Origin: Nonomuraea rhodomycinica
GTDB lineage: Bacteria > Actinomycetota > Actinomycetes > Streptosporangiales > Streptosporangiaceae
Assembly (NCBI RefSeq): GCF_013363995.1
Contig: NZ_JABWGO010000013.1
Span: forward strand, 1-64,000
DNA: 64,000 bases
Direction of reading: 5' to 3'
The stretch's first letter is position 1, and every line of letters begins with the position of its first letter. The position numbers were made by a program, and so were the translations under genes. The notes beneath the pieces were generated by a model. It was not told the DNA's origin. It did no database searches and saw nothing but the letters and a program-made list of their open reading frames with translations. This document shows positions 41,281 through 50,955 of this stretch, in pieces.

Positions 41281-43500
41281 TCAGCGGCTGCGGGTGGGAA
41301 TCTCGAACCAGACGGCTTTGCCTTCCCTGGTGGGACGCGAGCCCCAACGCCGGGCGAGCTGGTCGACGAGGTACAGGCCGCGCCCGCCCTCGTCGTTCTC
41401 CCCCGCGCTGCGGATGCGCGGCAACCGCAGGTCCTGGTCGAACACCTCGACCCAGACCGCCTCGTCGCCCCGGCGCAGCCGCAGGGTGAACTCCTTCTCG
41501 CCCACGACCTCGTCCTCGAAGCCCGGCACGTCCCACGACTCGTCGAACGGCAGCGGCCCGTCCACGGTCAGCTCGCGGCGCGGCACGCTGGCGCTCGCGG
41601 CGTGCAGCACCACGTTGGTGACGACCTCCGACACGAGCAGGCAGGCCAGCTCGGCCCGTTCCTCGGGTACGTTCCAGGCGTCGAACGCCTCCGAGGCCAT
41701 GCGCCGCGCCTCACCGACCATGATCGGCTGAGCGGGGAACGTGCGCTCCTCCACGTCCAGGTCGGCCTGGCTGGAGCGGACCACGAGGATCGCCATGTCG
41801 TCGTCGATCTCGCCGGGCACGGCCACCGTGGCGGCGTCGGCCACCCGCTCCACCTCGGCGTCGGCGTACTTGCCGAGCTTCTCGCACAGCACGCCGAGCG
41901 TCTCCTCGTCGCTCGGCATCCGGCCGTCGCGGTTGGGACGCCGGTCCACCAGGCCGTCGGTGTAGAGCAGCAGCGCGGCGCCGGGCGGCAGCACGCGGGT
42001 CTGCTCCTTGTAGACCAGGTCGGCGTGCAGGCCCTTGGCGCGCACGCCGAGCGGCTGGCCGACCTCCTCGATGTCCATCTCGACGCACTGGCCGTCGACC
42101 AGCAGCAGCGGCGGCGCGTGACCGGCGTTGGCGAACGACAGCGTGCGCGACCAGGCGTCGTAGACGAGGTACTGGCAGGTCACGATGGGCGGGACGCTGA
42201 CGTCGGCGCCGTTGTCGTCCTTCTCGGGAGTGGCGATGATGCGGGTCCACTCGTCGAGCCGGGCGAGGATGTCGGCGGGCGACTTGTCGTCCTGGGCGAA
42301 GGCGCGCAGGGCGGCGCGGAGCTGTCCCATGATCGCCGCGGCGCGGGCGCCCCGGCCCTCGACGTCGCCGATGACGATGCCGACCCGGCCGGCCGACAGC
42401 GGGATCACGTCGTACCAGTCGCCGCCGACCTGGGTCTGGATGCCCTGGCCGTGGGAGGCGAGCGGCGCCGCCGGATAGTAGCGCACGGCGATCTGCAGGC
42501 CGTCGAGCTTCGGCAGCGCCCGCGGCAGCAGGTGCTTCTGGAACGACTCGGCGGTGTGCCGCTCCTCCTCGAACAGCAGCGCGTTGTCGATGGCGAGCGC
42601 GACGCGGGTGGCGATGGCGCCGACGAAGTCGCGGTCGAAGGCGTCGTAGTGGGGGCTGCGCCGGTCGGTCAGGTTGGACAGGCCGAGGTACATCTGGCCC
42701 AGCGTCTCGCCGCGTACGCACAGCGGCGCCACGATGGCGGAGGTCATGCCGACCTCGCCGCACAGCTTGGCGCTGTCCTCGCTCGGGGCGGGGAAGCTGC
42801 TGGAGGAGAAGTCCTCGACGAGGATCGTCTCCTGGCGGCGCATCGCGACCTCGGCGTAGTGGCCGGGCGGGTAGCGGATCTCCGCGCCGACCGGCTTCCA
42901 GGTGCCGGGCGGCGGGGTCCAGCCCTGCACGTGCTGCGACACCCGGCGCACCAGGCGGTCGCCCTCCATCAGCTCGATGAAGCAGTGGTCGGCGAACTGC
43001 GGGACGAGCATCTCGGCGACCCGCTTGAGCGTCTCCTCGACGTACAGGGAGCCCGCGAGCCGCTCACCGATGCGCTCCAGCAGGCCGAAGCGGTCCTTCT
43101 CGCGCTCGTTGCTGCGCAGCGCCTCGCGCGCCGTGATGACGATGCCGGTGACCGAGCCGGAGGAGTGGCGCAGCGGCACGGCCTGGGCGCGGACGTAGAC
43201 GATCGTGCCGTCGCCGCGCCGCACGTCGAACGTGCCCTCCCAGACGCCGCCCTTGAGCACGTGCTTGGCCAGCTCGATCGCGAGCGGGTGGTCCTTCTCC
43301 AGGATGCCGAGGGACAGCACGGAGGTGTCGCTCGCCACGGACTTGCCGGGCCGGCCGAACAGCTTCTCCGCGAAGGGGTTCCAGTAGAGGAGGTTGCTGA
43401 AACGGTCGGTCACGACGACCGCCATCTCGGCGTGGTCCAGGACGGACTCCGCGGCGAGGTGGTCGGCCGCGTCCTCGGAGAGATCCCCCCATCGCTTCAT
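41281..43500 (-). CDS. SpoIIE-type protein phosphatase with PAS, GAF and HATPase domains
   Basis: 739 residues. Domain order: PAS (about 17-110, EMAVVVTDRFSNLLYWNPFA), GAF (about 150-310, with ETILVEDFSSSSF and LCVRGETLGQMYLG), PP2C/SpoIIE (about 350-575, QTQVGGDWYDVIPLSAGRVG, IGDVEGRGARAAAIMGQL, LLLYTDGLVDRRPN), then a C-terminal HATPase_c_2 anti-sigma-type domain (about 590-735, VSEVVTNVVLHA, GGRGLYLVDQLARRWG). Such proteins dephosphorylate anti-anti-sigma (STAS) proteins in stress or development; the STAS gene at 54463 is a candidate partner. ATG 43500 has AGGAGT at 9 bp. Confidence 0.92.
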   Translation of the reverse strand: MKRWGDLSEDAADHLAAESVLDHAEMAVVVTDRFSNLLYWNPFAEKLFGRPGKSVASDTSVLSLGILEKDHPLAIELAKHVLKGGVWEGTFDVRRGDGTIVYVRAQAVPLRHSSGSVTGIVITAREALRSNEREKDRFGLLERIGERLAGSLYVEETLKRVAEMLVPQFADHCFIELMEGDRLVRRVSQHVQGWTPPPGTWKPVGAEIRYPPGHYAEVAMRRQETILVEDFSSSSFPAPSEDSAKLCGEVGMTSAIVAPLCVRGETLGQMYLGLSNLTDRRSPHYDAFDRDFVGAIATRVALAIDNALLFEEERHTAESFQKHLLPRALPKLDGLQIAVRYYPAAPLASHGQGIQTQVGGDWYDVIPLSAGRVGIVIGDVEGRGARAAAIMGQLRAALRAFAQDDKSPADILARLDEWTRIIATPEKDDNGADVSVPPIVTCQYLVYDAWSRTLSFANAGHAPPLLLVDGQCVEMDIEEVGQPLGVRAKGLHADLVYKEQTRVLPPGAALLLYTDGLVDRRPNRDGRMPSDEETLGVLCEKLGKYADAEVERVADAATVAVPGEIDDDMAILVVRSSQADLDVEERTFPAQPIMVGEARRMASEAFDAWNVPEERAELACLLVSEVVTNVVLHAASASVPRRELTVDGPLPFDESWDVPGFEDEVVGEKEFTLRLRRGDEAVWVEVFDQDLRLPRIRSAGENDEGGRGLYLVDQLARRWGSRPTREGKAVWFEIPTRSR

Positions 43501-43623
43501 CCGGAGACCACTCCTCGGGGAGGCATGTGCGCAAAGCGAACCACGGGCGCTCCTGCAACAGTCTTGACCGGAGGGGAGTGGAGGGCCTCCCTCGAGGGAT
43601 TCAACCAAGCAGCAGCGCGCGCG

Positions 43624-44331
43624 TCAGCGCTTGGAGACGAAAACGTGCGCCGCAACGTCGCGCGGTAGTTCCGCGGGAGTGTTGTTCGCGTCACCGTCAC
43701 CTGTCACCCGTACACCGTCGTCGCTCGCCGCGAGCGTGACCTCGCGTCCGGGTTGTATCCCAACTTGCTTGAGTTTAAGCATCACGGCGGGATCGCTTTG
43801 CACTTGTTCGCTAATTCGCCGCACGACGACCGGTACGTCCCGTGGACCGGCGAGCGCCGACATCGAGGTCAGGATGGACAGGCTCGTCTCGTCGGACGGC
43901 TCCTTGGCCCCCAGCTCGGCCAGGCCGGGGATGGGGTTGCCGTGCGGGCACGTCGTCGGGTTGTGCAGCAGCGTCACCAGCCGGGCCTCCACGGACTCCG
44001 ACATCACGTGCTCCCAGCGGCACGCCTCGATGTGCACCTCCTCCCACGGCAGGCCGATCACCTCGGTCAGCAGGCACTCGGCCAGGCGGTGCTTGCGCAT
44101 CACGCGCGTGGCGAGCGTGCGGCCCAGCTCCGTCATCGACAGGTGCCGGTCGCCCTCGACGCGGACCAGTCCGTCGCGCTCCATGCGGGCCACGGTCTGG
44201 CTCACCGTCGGGCCGCTCTGCTGGAGGCGCTCGGCGATGCGCGCCCGGAGCGGGACGATGCCCTCCTCCTCGAGCTCGTAAATCGTCCGGAGATACATCT
44301 CCGTGGTGTCGATCAGGCCGTGTGCGGTCAA
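43624..44331 (-). CDS. ideR: DtxR/IdeR family metal-dependent repressor
   Basis: 235 residues. DNA-binding domain LIDTTEMYLRTIYELEEEG with SGPTVSQTVARMERDGLV. The metal-site residues fit the DtxR pattern: M12, H81, E85, H100, C104, E107 and H108 (KHRLAE and CRWEHV). The C-terminal SH3-like domain (VVVRRISEQVQSDPAVMLKL, GIQPGREVTLAA) is present, so iron rather than manganese is likely. TTG 44331 is chosen since GGAGGAG stands just before it and the product matches IdeR; the open frame goes further. Divergent from udgX. Confidence 0.88.
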   Translation of the reverse strand: MTAHGLIDTTEMYLRTIYELEEEGIVPLRARIAERLQQSGPTVSQTVARMERDGLVRVEGDRHLSMTELGRTLATRVMRKHRLAECLLTEVIGLPWEEVHIEACRWEHVMSESVEARLVTLLHNPTTCPHGNPIPGLAELGAKEPSDETSLSILTSMSALAGPRDVPVVVRRISEQVQSDPAVMLKLKQVGIQPGREVTLAASDDGVRVTGDGDANNTPAELPRDVAAHVFVSKR

Positions 44332-44435
44332 GGCTCCTCCCAACTGGAATGCTACGCCGGTCACGGCGGGGACTGAGCCCGTCCGCCTCGGGCACACAAG
44401 TCAGAGGAAACCTTACTTGCGGACAAGGACCGGCG

Positions 44436-45083
44436 ATGGCAAAGGACGGCAACAACGGGGCGGCCCCGTTCCTTCCCGACCGCCTCGACCTGGACTCTCT
44501 GCGCGAGGCGGCGACCCGCTGCGAGGGCTGCGACCTCTACCGCGACGCCACCCAGACCGTCTTCGGCGAAGGACCGGCGTCGGCCCGGTTCATGCTGGTG
44601 GGTGAGCAGCCGGGCGACCAGGAGGACCGCAAGGGCGCGCCCTTCGTCGGGCCCGCCGGGCGGATCCTGGACCGGGCGCTGGAGGAGGCCGGCATCGACC
44701 GCGACGACGTCTACGTGACGAACGCGGTCAAGCACTTCTCGTTCGTGCTCAGGGGCAAGCGCCGCATCCACCAGAAGCCGACGGCGGCCGAGGTGGACGC
44801 CTGCCGGCCGTGGCTGACGGCCGAGCTGGCGCTGGTGGAGCCGGAGGTGGTCGTGGTGCTGGGCGCCACGGCGGCGCGCTCGCTGCTGGGGCCCGCCTTC
44901 CGGGTGACGCGGCAGCGGGGGCAGCCCGTGCCGCTGGGCGACGGGGCCGGCGCGCTGGCGGTCGCGACCATCCACCCGTCGGCGGTGCTGCGCGCCCCCG
45001 ACCGGGACGCGGCCTACGCGGGCCTGCTCGCCGACCTCCTGGTCGCCGCCGGCACCGTCAACGATCGGCGCGGTAGTCCCTGA
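44436..45083 (+). CDS. UdgX-type uracil-DNA glycosylase
   Basis: 215 residues. The signature is K108-R-R-I-H112 (KRRIHQKP), the loop that in UdgX gives the covalent His-uracil-DNA link. Other blocks are MLVGEQPGDQEDRKGAPFVGPAG (uracil/water pocket), VTNAVKHF and IHPSAVLRAPD. Iron-sulphur ligands C29 and C32 (CEGC) and C123 are visible; where family-4 enzymes have a fourth Cys there is H100. UdgX is typical of mycobacteria and some actinomycetes and is insensitive to Ugi. It overlaps the convergent MFS gene by 26 bp. The role is uracil repair or DNA tagging. Confidence 0.9.
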   Translation: MAKDGNNGAAPFLPDRLDLDSLREAATRCEGCDLYRDATQTVFGEGPASARFMLVGEQPGDQEDRKGAPFVGPAGRILDRALEEAGIDRDDVYVTNAVKHFSFVLRGKRRIHQKPTAAEVDACRPWLTAELALVEPEVVVVLGATAARSLLGPAFRVTRQRGQPVPLGDGAGALAVATIHPSAVLRAPDRDAAYAGLLADLLVAAGTVNDRRGSP

Positions 45084-46296
45084 AGCGGGCGACGGACAGG
45101 CCGACGGCCAGCACGGCGGCGGCGCACGCCAGGCCGCCGCCCACCCAGGCGGCCCCCAGCCCGAACGCGACGGCCGTGGCGCCGGCCCGCAGGTCGCCGA
45201 GGCGCGGCCCGCCGGCCACGACCACCAGGAAGACGCCCTGCATGCGGCCGCGCATCTCGTCGGGCGCGTGGAGCTGGAGGATGGACTGCCGCCACACGGA
45301 CGACACGACGTCGGCCGCGCCGCCCACGGCCATGAACGCCACGACGGCCCACAGCTGGTGGACGATCCCGGCCGCGGCGACCGCCAGACCCCACACGGCG
45401 ATGACGGCGACCAGGGCGATCCCCTGCCGGGTGACCCGGCCGACCCAGCCGGAGAACAGCGCCCCGGCGGCCGAGCCGATCGCCATGGACGCGTTGAGCC
45501 AGCCCAGGGCGAGGGGGTCGCCGCCGAACCGCTCGGCCGCCACCTCGGGGAACAGCGCCCGGGGCAGCGCCAGCACCATCGCGATGATGTCCACCACGAA
45601 CGACATGAGCAGCACCTGGCTGCCGAGGATGAACCGCAGCCCCTCGACCACCGCGCGGGCCCCGGGCCGGCGCACCTCGCCCTGCGGCGGCAGCGGGGGC
45701 AGGCGCAGGGCGGCGTACAGGCCGGCGCCGAACAGGACGGCGTCGAGCGCGTAGACGGCCGCGTAGCCGGACCACGCGAGGACCAGGCCGCCGATCATCG
45801 GCCCGGCGATGGCGCCGAGGCTGTACACCAGGGAGTTGAGGGCGTTGGCCGCCGGAACCAGCTCGGGGGTGAGGATGCGCGGGATGATCGCGCCCCGGGT
45901 GGGCGAGCTGATCGCGAAGCCGGTGGCGTTCAGCGCGACGGCCGCGAGCAGCGCGTAGACGTTGTCCAGGCCGGCGAGCGCCTGGAGCAGGATGAGCAGG
46001 GTGCTCGCCCAGGAGATGGCCGAGCCGACGAGCAGGAGGCGGCGCCGGTCCACGGCGTCGGCGACCGCTCCTCCCCACAGGCCGAAGGCGACCAGCGGGA
46101 CGAAGTTCGCCATGCCCAGCAGGCCCACCCAGAGGGACGAGTGCGTGAGGACGTAGACCTGCTGGCCCACCGCGACGAGGGTCGCGGCGTTGCCCACGTG
46201 CGAGACGGACTGGCCGATCCAGATCCGCCGGTACGCGGGCACGCCCAGCGGCCGGGTGTCCAGTAGATGACGTTTAACCAGCTCCCCGATTGCCAC
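45058..46296 (-). CDS. MFS transporter (putative exporter)
   Basis: 412 residues with about 12 helices. It starts AIGELVKRHLLDTRPLGVPA and YRRIWIGQSVSHVGNAATLVAVG, typical of the enterobactin exporter EntS/MFS_3 group. Motifs: FVPLVAFGLWGGAVADAVDRR (motif A) and SSPTRGAIIPRILTPE. It probably exports siderophores or drugs. With the IdeR-like gene nearby, a siderophore is a tempting but unproven guess. GTG 46296 starts 10 bp from the pdxH stop, on the same strand. Its 3' end overlaps udgX by 26 bp. Confidence 0.86.
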   Translation of the reverse strand: MAIGELVKRHLLDTRPLGVPAYRRIWIGQSVSHVGNAATLVAVGQQVYVLTHSSLWVGLLGMANFVPLVAFGLWGGAVADAVDRRRLLLVGSAISWASTLLILLQALAGLDNVYALLAAVALNATGFAISSPTRGAIIPRILTPELVPAANALNSLVYSLGAIAGPMIGGLVLAWSGYAAVYALDAVLFGAGLYAALRLPPLPPQGEVRRPGARAVVEGLRFILGSQVLLMSFVVDIIAMVLALPRALFPEVAAERFGGDPLALGWLNASMAIGSAAGALFSGWVGRVTRQGIALVAVIAVWGLAVAAAGIVHQLWAVVAFMAVGGAADVVSSVWRQSILQLHAPDEMRGRMQGVFLVVVAGGPRLGDLRAGATAVAFGLGAAWVGGGLACAAAVLAVGLSVARFRDYRADR

Positions 46297-46306
46297 TTAA
46301 GGCACA

Positions 46307-46960
46307 TTAAGGGGCAAGTCTCTCCAAGACCCACCGAGATCCGGTTCGCCGGTAGCGGAGGCGGTCGTGCATGCGGTCGAGCTGCCCCTGCCAGAACTCC
46401 ACCTCCAGCGGCACGACCCGGTAGCCGCCCCAGAAGTCGGGCACCGGCGGATCGTCCGGCCAGCGCGCCGCCAGCTCCGCGTAGCGGGCGTCCAGCTCCT
46501 CCCGCGAGCGCACCACCGCGCTCTGCCGCGACGCCCACGCGCCGATGCGCGAGCCGTACGGGCGGGAGCGGAAGTAGACCGCCGACTCCTCGTGCGACAG
46601 GCGCGTCACCGAGCCCTCGACGCGCACCTGGCGGCGGATCGGGTGCCAGGGGAACAGCAGCGAGGCCCGGGGGTTCTCGGTCAGGTCGCGGCCCTTGCGC
46701 GACTCGTAGTTGGTGTAGAAGACGAAGCCCCGCTCGTCGTAGCCCTTGAGCAGGACCGTGCGGGCGCTGGGCCGGCCGCCGGCCGAGGCCGTGGCCAGCA
46801 CCATGGCGTTCGGTTCGGGCACGCCCGCCTGCAGCGCGTCCTCGAACCAGACGCTGAACTGGGTGATCGGATCGGCGGCGGCCCCGGCTTCGAGCAGCGG
46901 CTCGCCCTCGTACGTGCGGCGAAGCCCGGCCAGCGAGGGCGGGCGCGAGGTGGCATCCAC
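46307..46960 (-). CDS. pdxH: Pyridoxamine 5'-phosphate oxidase
   Basis: 217 residues. FMN enzyme oxidising pyridoxamine- or pyridoxine-5'-phosphate to PLP. Blocks: PNAMVLATASAGGRPSARTVLLKGYDERGF, NYESRKGRDLTENPRASLLFPW, ESAVYFRSRPYGSRIGAWAS and the C-terminal RWVLERLAP. GTG 46960 is the start (DATSRPPS). It is 10 bp upstream of the MFS gene, so the two probably form one transcript. PLP made here serves aspC and serC, also in the window. Confidence 0.95.
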   Translation of the reverse strand: MDATSRPPSLAGLRRTYEGEPLLEAGAAADPITQFSVWFEDALQAGVPEPNAMVLATASAGGRPSARTVLLKGYDERGFVFYTNYESRKGRDLTENPRASLLFPWHPIRRQVRVEGSVTRLSHEESAVYFRSRPYGSRIGAWASRQSAVVRSREELDARYAELAARWPDDPPVPDFWGGYRVVPLEVEFWQGQLDRMHDRLRYRRTGSRWVLERLAP

Positions 46961-47136
46961 GAGACGGTATTCTTGCGCGCTCGGCCGTGGACCCCATAAC
47001 GAGCCCCCGACCTGGGGCGATGGCGTTTCAACGGGTCCGAAGACCGAGCATGACTCGGCAGGGGGTTAAATTGACCCGCCGGTATCTCGACATCAAGGCA
47101 TTGCCGGAACATGGCAAGAAAGGGAGGCGGCCAATA

Positions 47137-48243
47137 ATGTCCGACTTCAAACCCGGCCTCGAAGGCGTCGTGGCCTTCGAGACCGAGATCGCGGAACCGG
47201 ACAAAGAAGGAGGCGCCCTTCGATACCGGGGCGTCGACATCGAGGAGCTGGTCGGCCGTGTCCCGTTCGGGCACGTTTGGGGCCTGCTGGTGGACAACAA
47301 GTTCCAGCCGGGCCTGCCCCCGGCGGAGCCGTACCCCATTCCCGTCCACTCCGGTGACATCCGGGTCGACGTGCAGAGCGCCCTGGCCATGCTGGCCCCG
47401 GCGTACGGCTTCAAGCCGCTGCTCGACATCTCGGACGAGGAGGCGCGCGACCAGCTCGCCCGCGCCTCCGTGATGGCCCTGTCCTTCGTGGCGCAGTCGG
47501 CGCGCGGCCTCGGCCTGCCGATGGTGCCGCAGAGCCGGGTGGACGAGGCGAAGACGATCGTCGAGCGGTTCATGGTCCGTTGGCGCGGTGAGCCGGACCC
47601 CCGGCATGTCAAGGCCATCGACGCCTATTGGACCTCGGCCGCCGAGCACGGCATGAACGCCTCGACGTTCACCGCCCGGGTCATCGCCTCGACCGGCGCC
47701 GACGTGGCGGCCGCGCTGTCCGGCGCCGTGGGGGCCATGTCGGGCCCGCTGCACGGCGGCGCCCCGGCCCGCGTGCTGCACATGATCGAGGGCGTCGAGC
47801 AGATGGGCGACGCCAAGAAGTACGTGCAGAGCGAGCTGGACAAGGGCCAGCGGCTGATGGGCTTCGGCCACCGCGTCTATCGCGCCGAGGACCCGCGTGC
47901 CCGCGTGCTGCGCCGCACGGCCAAGGAGCTCGGCGCCCCGCGTTACGAGGTCGCCGCGGCTCTGGAGCAGGCGGCTCTGGAGGAGCTGCACGCCCGCAAG
48001 CCCGACCGGGTGCTGGCCACCAACGTGGAGTACTGGGCCGCCGTGGTCCTCGACTTCGCCGAGGTGCCCTCGCACATGTTCACCTCGATGTTCACCTGCG
48101 CCCGCACGGCCGGTTGGGCCGCGCACATCCTGGAGCAGAAGAAGACGGGCCGCCTGGTCCGCCCGAGCGCCAGGTACACCGGCCCGGCCTCGCGTCCGCT
48201 CAGCGACGTGCCCGGCGCCGACGAGGTCGCCGGCACCATCTGA
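47137..48243 (+). CDS. Citrate synthase (type 2, citA-like)
   Basis: 368 residues. It condenses oxaloacetate and acetyl-CoA. Catalytic His in GPLHGGAPARVLHMIE and GFGHRVYRAEDPRA; Asp region in DFAEVPSHMFTSMFTCARTAGW. N-terminal GVVAFETEIAEPDKEGGALR and YRGVDIEELVGRVPFGHVW identify the actinobacterial citrate synthase 2 group. ATG 47137 has AGGGAGG upstream. An in-frame upstream extension exists but lacks a ribosome site. Divergent from pdxH; the 176 bp between the two starts hold both promoters. Confidence 0.95.
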   Translation: MSDFKPGLEGVVAFETEIAEPDKEGGALRYRGVDIEELVGRVPFGHVWGLLVDNKFQPGLPPAEPYPIPVHSGDIRVDVQSALAMLAPAYGFKPLLDISDEEARDQLARASVMALSFVAQSARGLGLPMVPQSRVDEAKTIVERFMVRWRGEPDPRHVKAIDAYWTSAAEHGMNASTFTARVIASTGADVAAALSGAVGAMSGPLHGGAPARVLHMIEGVEQMGDAKKYVQSELDKGQRLMGFGHRVYRAEDPRARVLRRTAKELGAPRYEVAAALEQAALEELHARKPDRVLATNVEYWAAVVLDFAEVPSHMFTSMFTCARTAGWAAHILEQKKTGRLVRPSARYTGPASRPLSDVPGADEVAGTI

Positions 48244-48292
48244 CCACGGCGCCCACAGGGCCGTACGGTCCGCTCGCCGCCCGGGTGCGACA

Positions 48293-50803
48293 TCACCCGG
48301 GCGGTGCGGTGCAGCCCGCCTGCGCCGCCGTCGGCCGGCACACCCACATCGCGCGGATGGGCTGTCCCGAGGCGACGGACATGAGCCACACCTCGCGCCC
48401 CTGCGCGTCATGGTCCTTGGCGTCGCCGGAGAAGGTCACCGTCCCCGTGGCGCCGTCGAAGCGCAGGCCCCGCAGGTTGTAGTGGACGCCGGCCCGGATG
48501 TCCTCCGCGCCGCCCTGCGTCCGGTACGCGTCGACCGCGATCGCCACCGCCTGCGCCGCGTCGTAGCCGAACGAGGCGTGCGCGAACGAGAACACCCCCG
48601 ACGTGCCCGCCCACTGGCGCAGCGACTTCTGCCCCTGGTTGAGCGACGCGTCGCGCACGTCGGTCAGCGACACGAACGACAGGGTCGTGTCGTGACCGCC
48701 TCCGTTGGAGGCCACGTCGTTGGCGACGGCACCGGTGAGGTCGTCCGAGACGAGCAGCCGGACCTTGCGCCGCTCGCACGAGGCGCCCCAGGCCCGCTTG
48801 AGGCTGGTGAGGAAGTCGGCCCGGCCCGTGTAGTAGACGACCCGCGCCCCGCTGCCGCACGCCTCCTCCATCGCCGCGCCGAGCGAGGCGTCGTCGCCGA
48901 AGGAGTGGTCGGACCTGCGTCCCGGGTAGTCGCGCAGGAAGAGGTTCTTCAGGTCCTCGCTGTACAGCTCGCCCTCCTGGCGCTGCCAGACCACGGCCAC
49001 GTCCGGCCGCGGCCCCACGTCGTCGGCCAGGCCCAGCGTGTCGAGCCAGGCGACCGTGGCCCTGGTCTGCAGCTCGTCCACGACCGCGAGCCGGAACAGG
49101 TAGGCCGAGCGTTGCCGTCCGGTCCCGGCGATCCGGCCGACCGTGCTCACCGTGCTGACCATCGGCAGGTTCGCCCGGGTCAGGACGTCCACGGCCCGCC
49201 TGACCTCCTCGCGGCTCCAGGCGAAGCCCACGACCGCCGTCAGGGACGGGTCGCGCCGGGCGCGCTCCTCGACGTCGCGGGCCGCCAGCTCGGCGCTCAG
49301 GAAGTCCTGGCCGGTGTTGGCGAAGACGATCCTCATCTTCCAGTCGGACTTGCCGCGGTTGTAGCTGTCCTGGTACGCGCCGATGCCGGTGAGCTCGCCG
49401 GCCACCGCCGCCATCTGCCCGTCCTTGAACGCCGCGCCCGGCTGCGTCGTCAGCGGCCCGAGGTAGGCGACGGTGAAGACCTTGGCGGTGAACGGGATCC
49501 GCGCGTTCTGCCGCTCGATGCGCTCCAGCACCGGCTGGACGAGCGGGTGGGGCGCCATCTTCTCCAGCGCGCCGAGGCCCACGCACTGCTCGGCCACCCG
49601 GGTCAGCTCGGCGCCGCAGCCGGAGGTGGCGACGACGGCCCCGGTGAGGGGCAGCACGAGCAGCGCCGTCACCGCCAGCCAGTACCCCAGCGGCCGGACG
49701 GGCAGCAGCCTGCGGGGCTCGTCCTTGCCGGTCCCGGCCGACGGCTCGGCCTCGATCACCACGTACGGGCTGGGCCGCAGCCGCCGCACCCGCTCGCGCC
49801 AGCCGCGGAACAGCTCGACCGCGTCCGGCTCGGGCCCGGTGGGCGGCTCCACGGGCTCGGCCGCGGGCGCCACGGTGGTCGAGGCGACGACCAGCAGCGG
49901 GCCCTTCTGCCCGGCGACGCTCCTGACGTCGTCGACCAGCTCCATGAACCGGCGGCCGGCCGTGCCGGGCTCGGCGTTCCTGAGCTGGAGCACGGGATAG
50001 GTGTCGCGGCCCCAGCCGGGCCACGGGATGACCCGGCGCTGGTACGCCTGGCGCAGGTCCTCCAGCAGGGCGGCGACCAGCAGCCGCTCGACCTCCTCCG
50101 GTGGCGCCTCGCTCACGCGCACCGCGTACTCGACGACGCTCTCGTCGCGCCCGCGCCGTAAGTACGGGGCCCGCCGGAACCACCGGTAGAAGATCGGCCC
50201 GCGGATCAGCAGCAGGGCGTGCACCAGGCCGCCCACGAGGGCCACGGCGATGCCCGCCCCCCACACCACCAGGCTGACGCCGTCCACGAGCTTCTGCAGC
50301 CCGTACGCGGCCAGGCCGGAGGCGGGGATCCAGGTGGTCATGGCGCGGCCCACGTAGTCGGCCATGGCCCGGCGCACGCGGCCGGTGCGGGCCCGTTCCT
50401 TGCGCCACTCGGCCATCCACTGGCGGAACACCAGCCGCTTGACCACGGGGTTGGGCGGGGTGCCCGCGCCGGGGACCTCGGCCCCGCGCCGGCTCCAGGC
50501 CCACAGGGCGAACAGGGTCAGCGGGAAGCGGGGCGGGGGCAGCAGCGTGCCGCGGACCCAGGTGGACAGCATGCCCTGGGCGCCGGCCAGCCGCTCGGCG
50601 ATCGCGGCCACGTCCGGGAAGTCGCCGGCGTCGAGCTCCGCGTACGGCACCCGCCGCCCGAACCACGCCGCGGTGCCGGCCGCCCGCGCGGCGGCCGCCG
50701 GTTCCCCGACGATCACCAGGATCGGCAGCCCGCGCTCCCTCGACAGCGGCGACGGCCGCCGCACGGCCTCGTCGATCACCTGGTACACCGGCGTTCTGGG
50801 CAT
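48293..50803 (-). CDS. Membrane-anchored type 1 periplasmic-binding-like receptor with cytoplasmic NTPase-like half
   Basis: 836 residues with an unusual build. Cytoplasmic residues 1-170 start like a nucleotide-binding fold (GLPILVIVGEPAAAARAAGT) but have no Walker A Lys. A helix follows at about 175-200. A second cytoplasmic part (about 205-370) has YPVLQLRNAEPGTAGRRFME and GQKGPLLVVASTT, resembling NTPase Walker-B/sensor strands. A second helix (about 373-393) leads to a large external domain (394-836) of the branched-chain amino-acid binding-protein class (AVVGFAWSREEVRRAVDVLT, ANLPMVSTVSTVG, DVAVVWQRQEGELYSEDLKN, FGYDAAQAVAIAVDAYRTQG). Ligand binding outside could signal inside. ATG 50803 has GGAGG upstream. 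Isolated gene; no transporter nearby. Confidence 0.65.
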   Translation of the reverse strand: MPRTPVYQVIDEAVRRPSPLSRERGLPILVIVGEPAAAARAAGTAAWFGRRVPYAELDAGDFPDVAAIAERLAGAQGMLSTWVRGTLLPPPRFPLTLFALWAWSRRGAEVPGAGTPPNPVVKRLVFRQWMAEWRKERARTGRVRRAMADYVGRAMTTWIPASGLAAYGLQKLVDGVSLVVWGAGIAVALVGGLVHALLLIRGPIFYRWFRRAPYLRRGRDESVVEYAVRVSEAPPEEVERLLVAALLEDLRQAYQRRVIPWPGWGRDTYPVLQLRNAEPGTAGRRFMELVDDVRSVAGQKGPLLVVASTTVAPAAEPVEPPTGPEPDAVELFRGWRERVRRLRPSPYVVIEAEPSAGTGKDEPRRLLPVRPLGYWLAVTALLVLPLTGAVVATSGCGAELTRVAEQCVGLGALEKMAPHPLVQPVLERIERQNARIPFTAKVFTVAYLGPLTTQPGAAFKDGQMAAVAGELTGIGAYQDSYNRGKSDWKMRIVFANTGQDFLSAELAARDVEERARRDPSLTAVVGFAWSREEVRRAVDVLTRANLPMVSTVSTVGRIAGTGRQRSAYLFRLAVVDELQTRATVAWLDTLGLADDVGPRPDVAVVWQRQEGELYSEDLKNLFLRDYPGRRSDHSFGDDASLGAAMEEACGSGARVVYYTGRADFLTSLKRAWGASCERRKVRLLVSDDLTGAVANDVASNGGGHDTTLSFVSLTDVRDASLNQGQKSLRQWAGTSGVFSFAHASFGYDAAQAVAIAVDAYRTQGGAEDIRAGVHYNLRGLRFDGATGTVTFSGDAKDHDAQGREVWLMSVASGQPIRAMWVCRPTAAQAGCTAPPG

Positions 50804-50955
50804 ACGCGATCGGGCCTCCGGACCTGACGTGTCCCCCGGGATTCGGCTGATGAGGCCGAGCGTATGTGATCATCCTGAGATGAGGCCAGGTCCACGGACA
50901 TCTCACATTCCGGACCCGGGCCGAGTCACCCTGACCGGCTCAGTAACCTGGTCGG

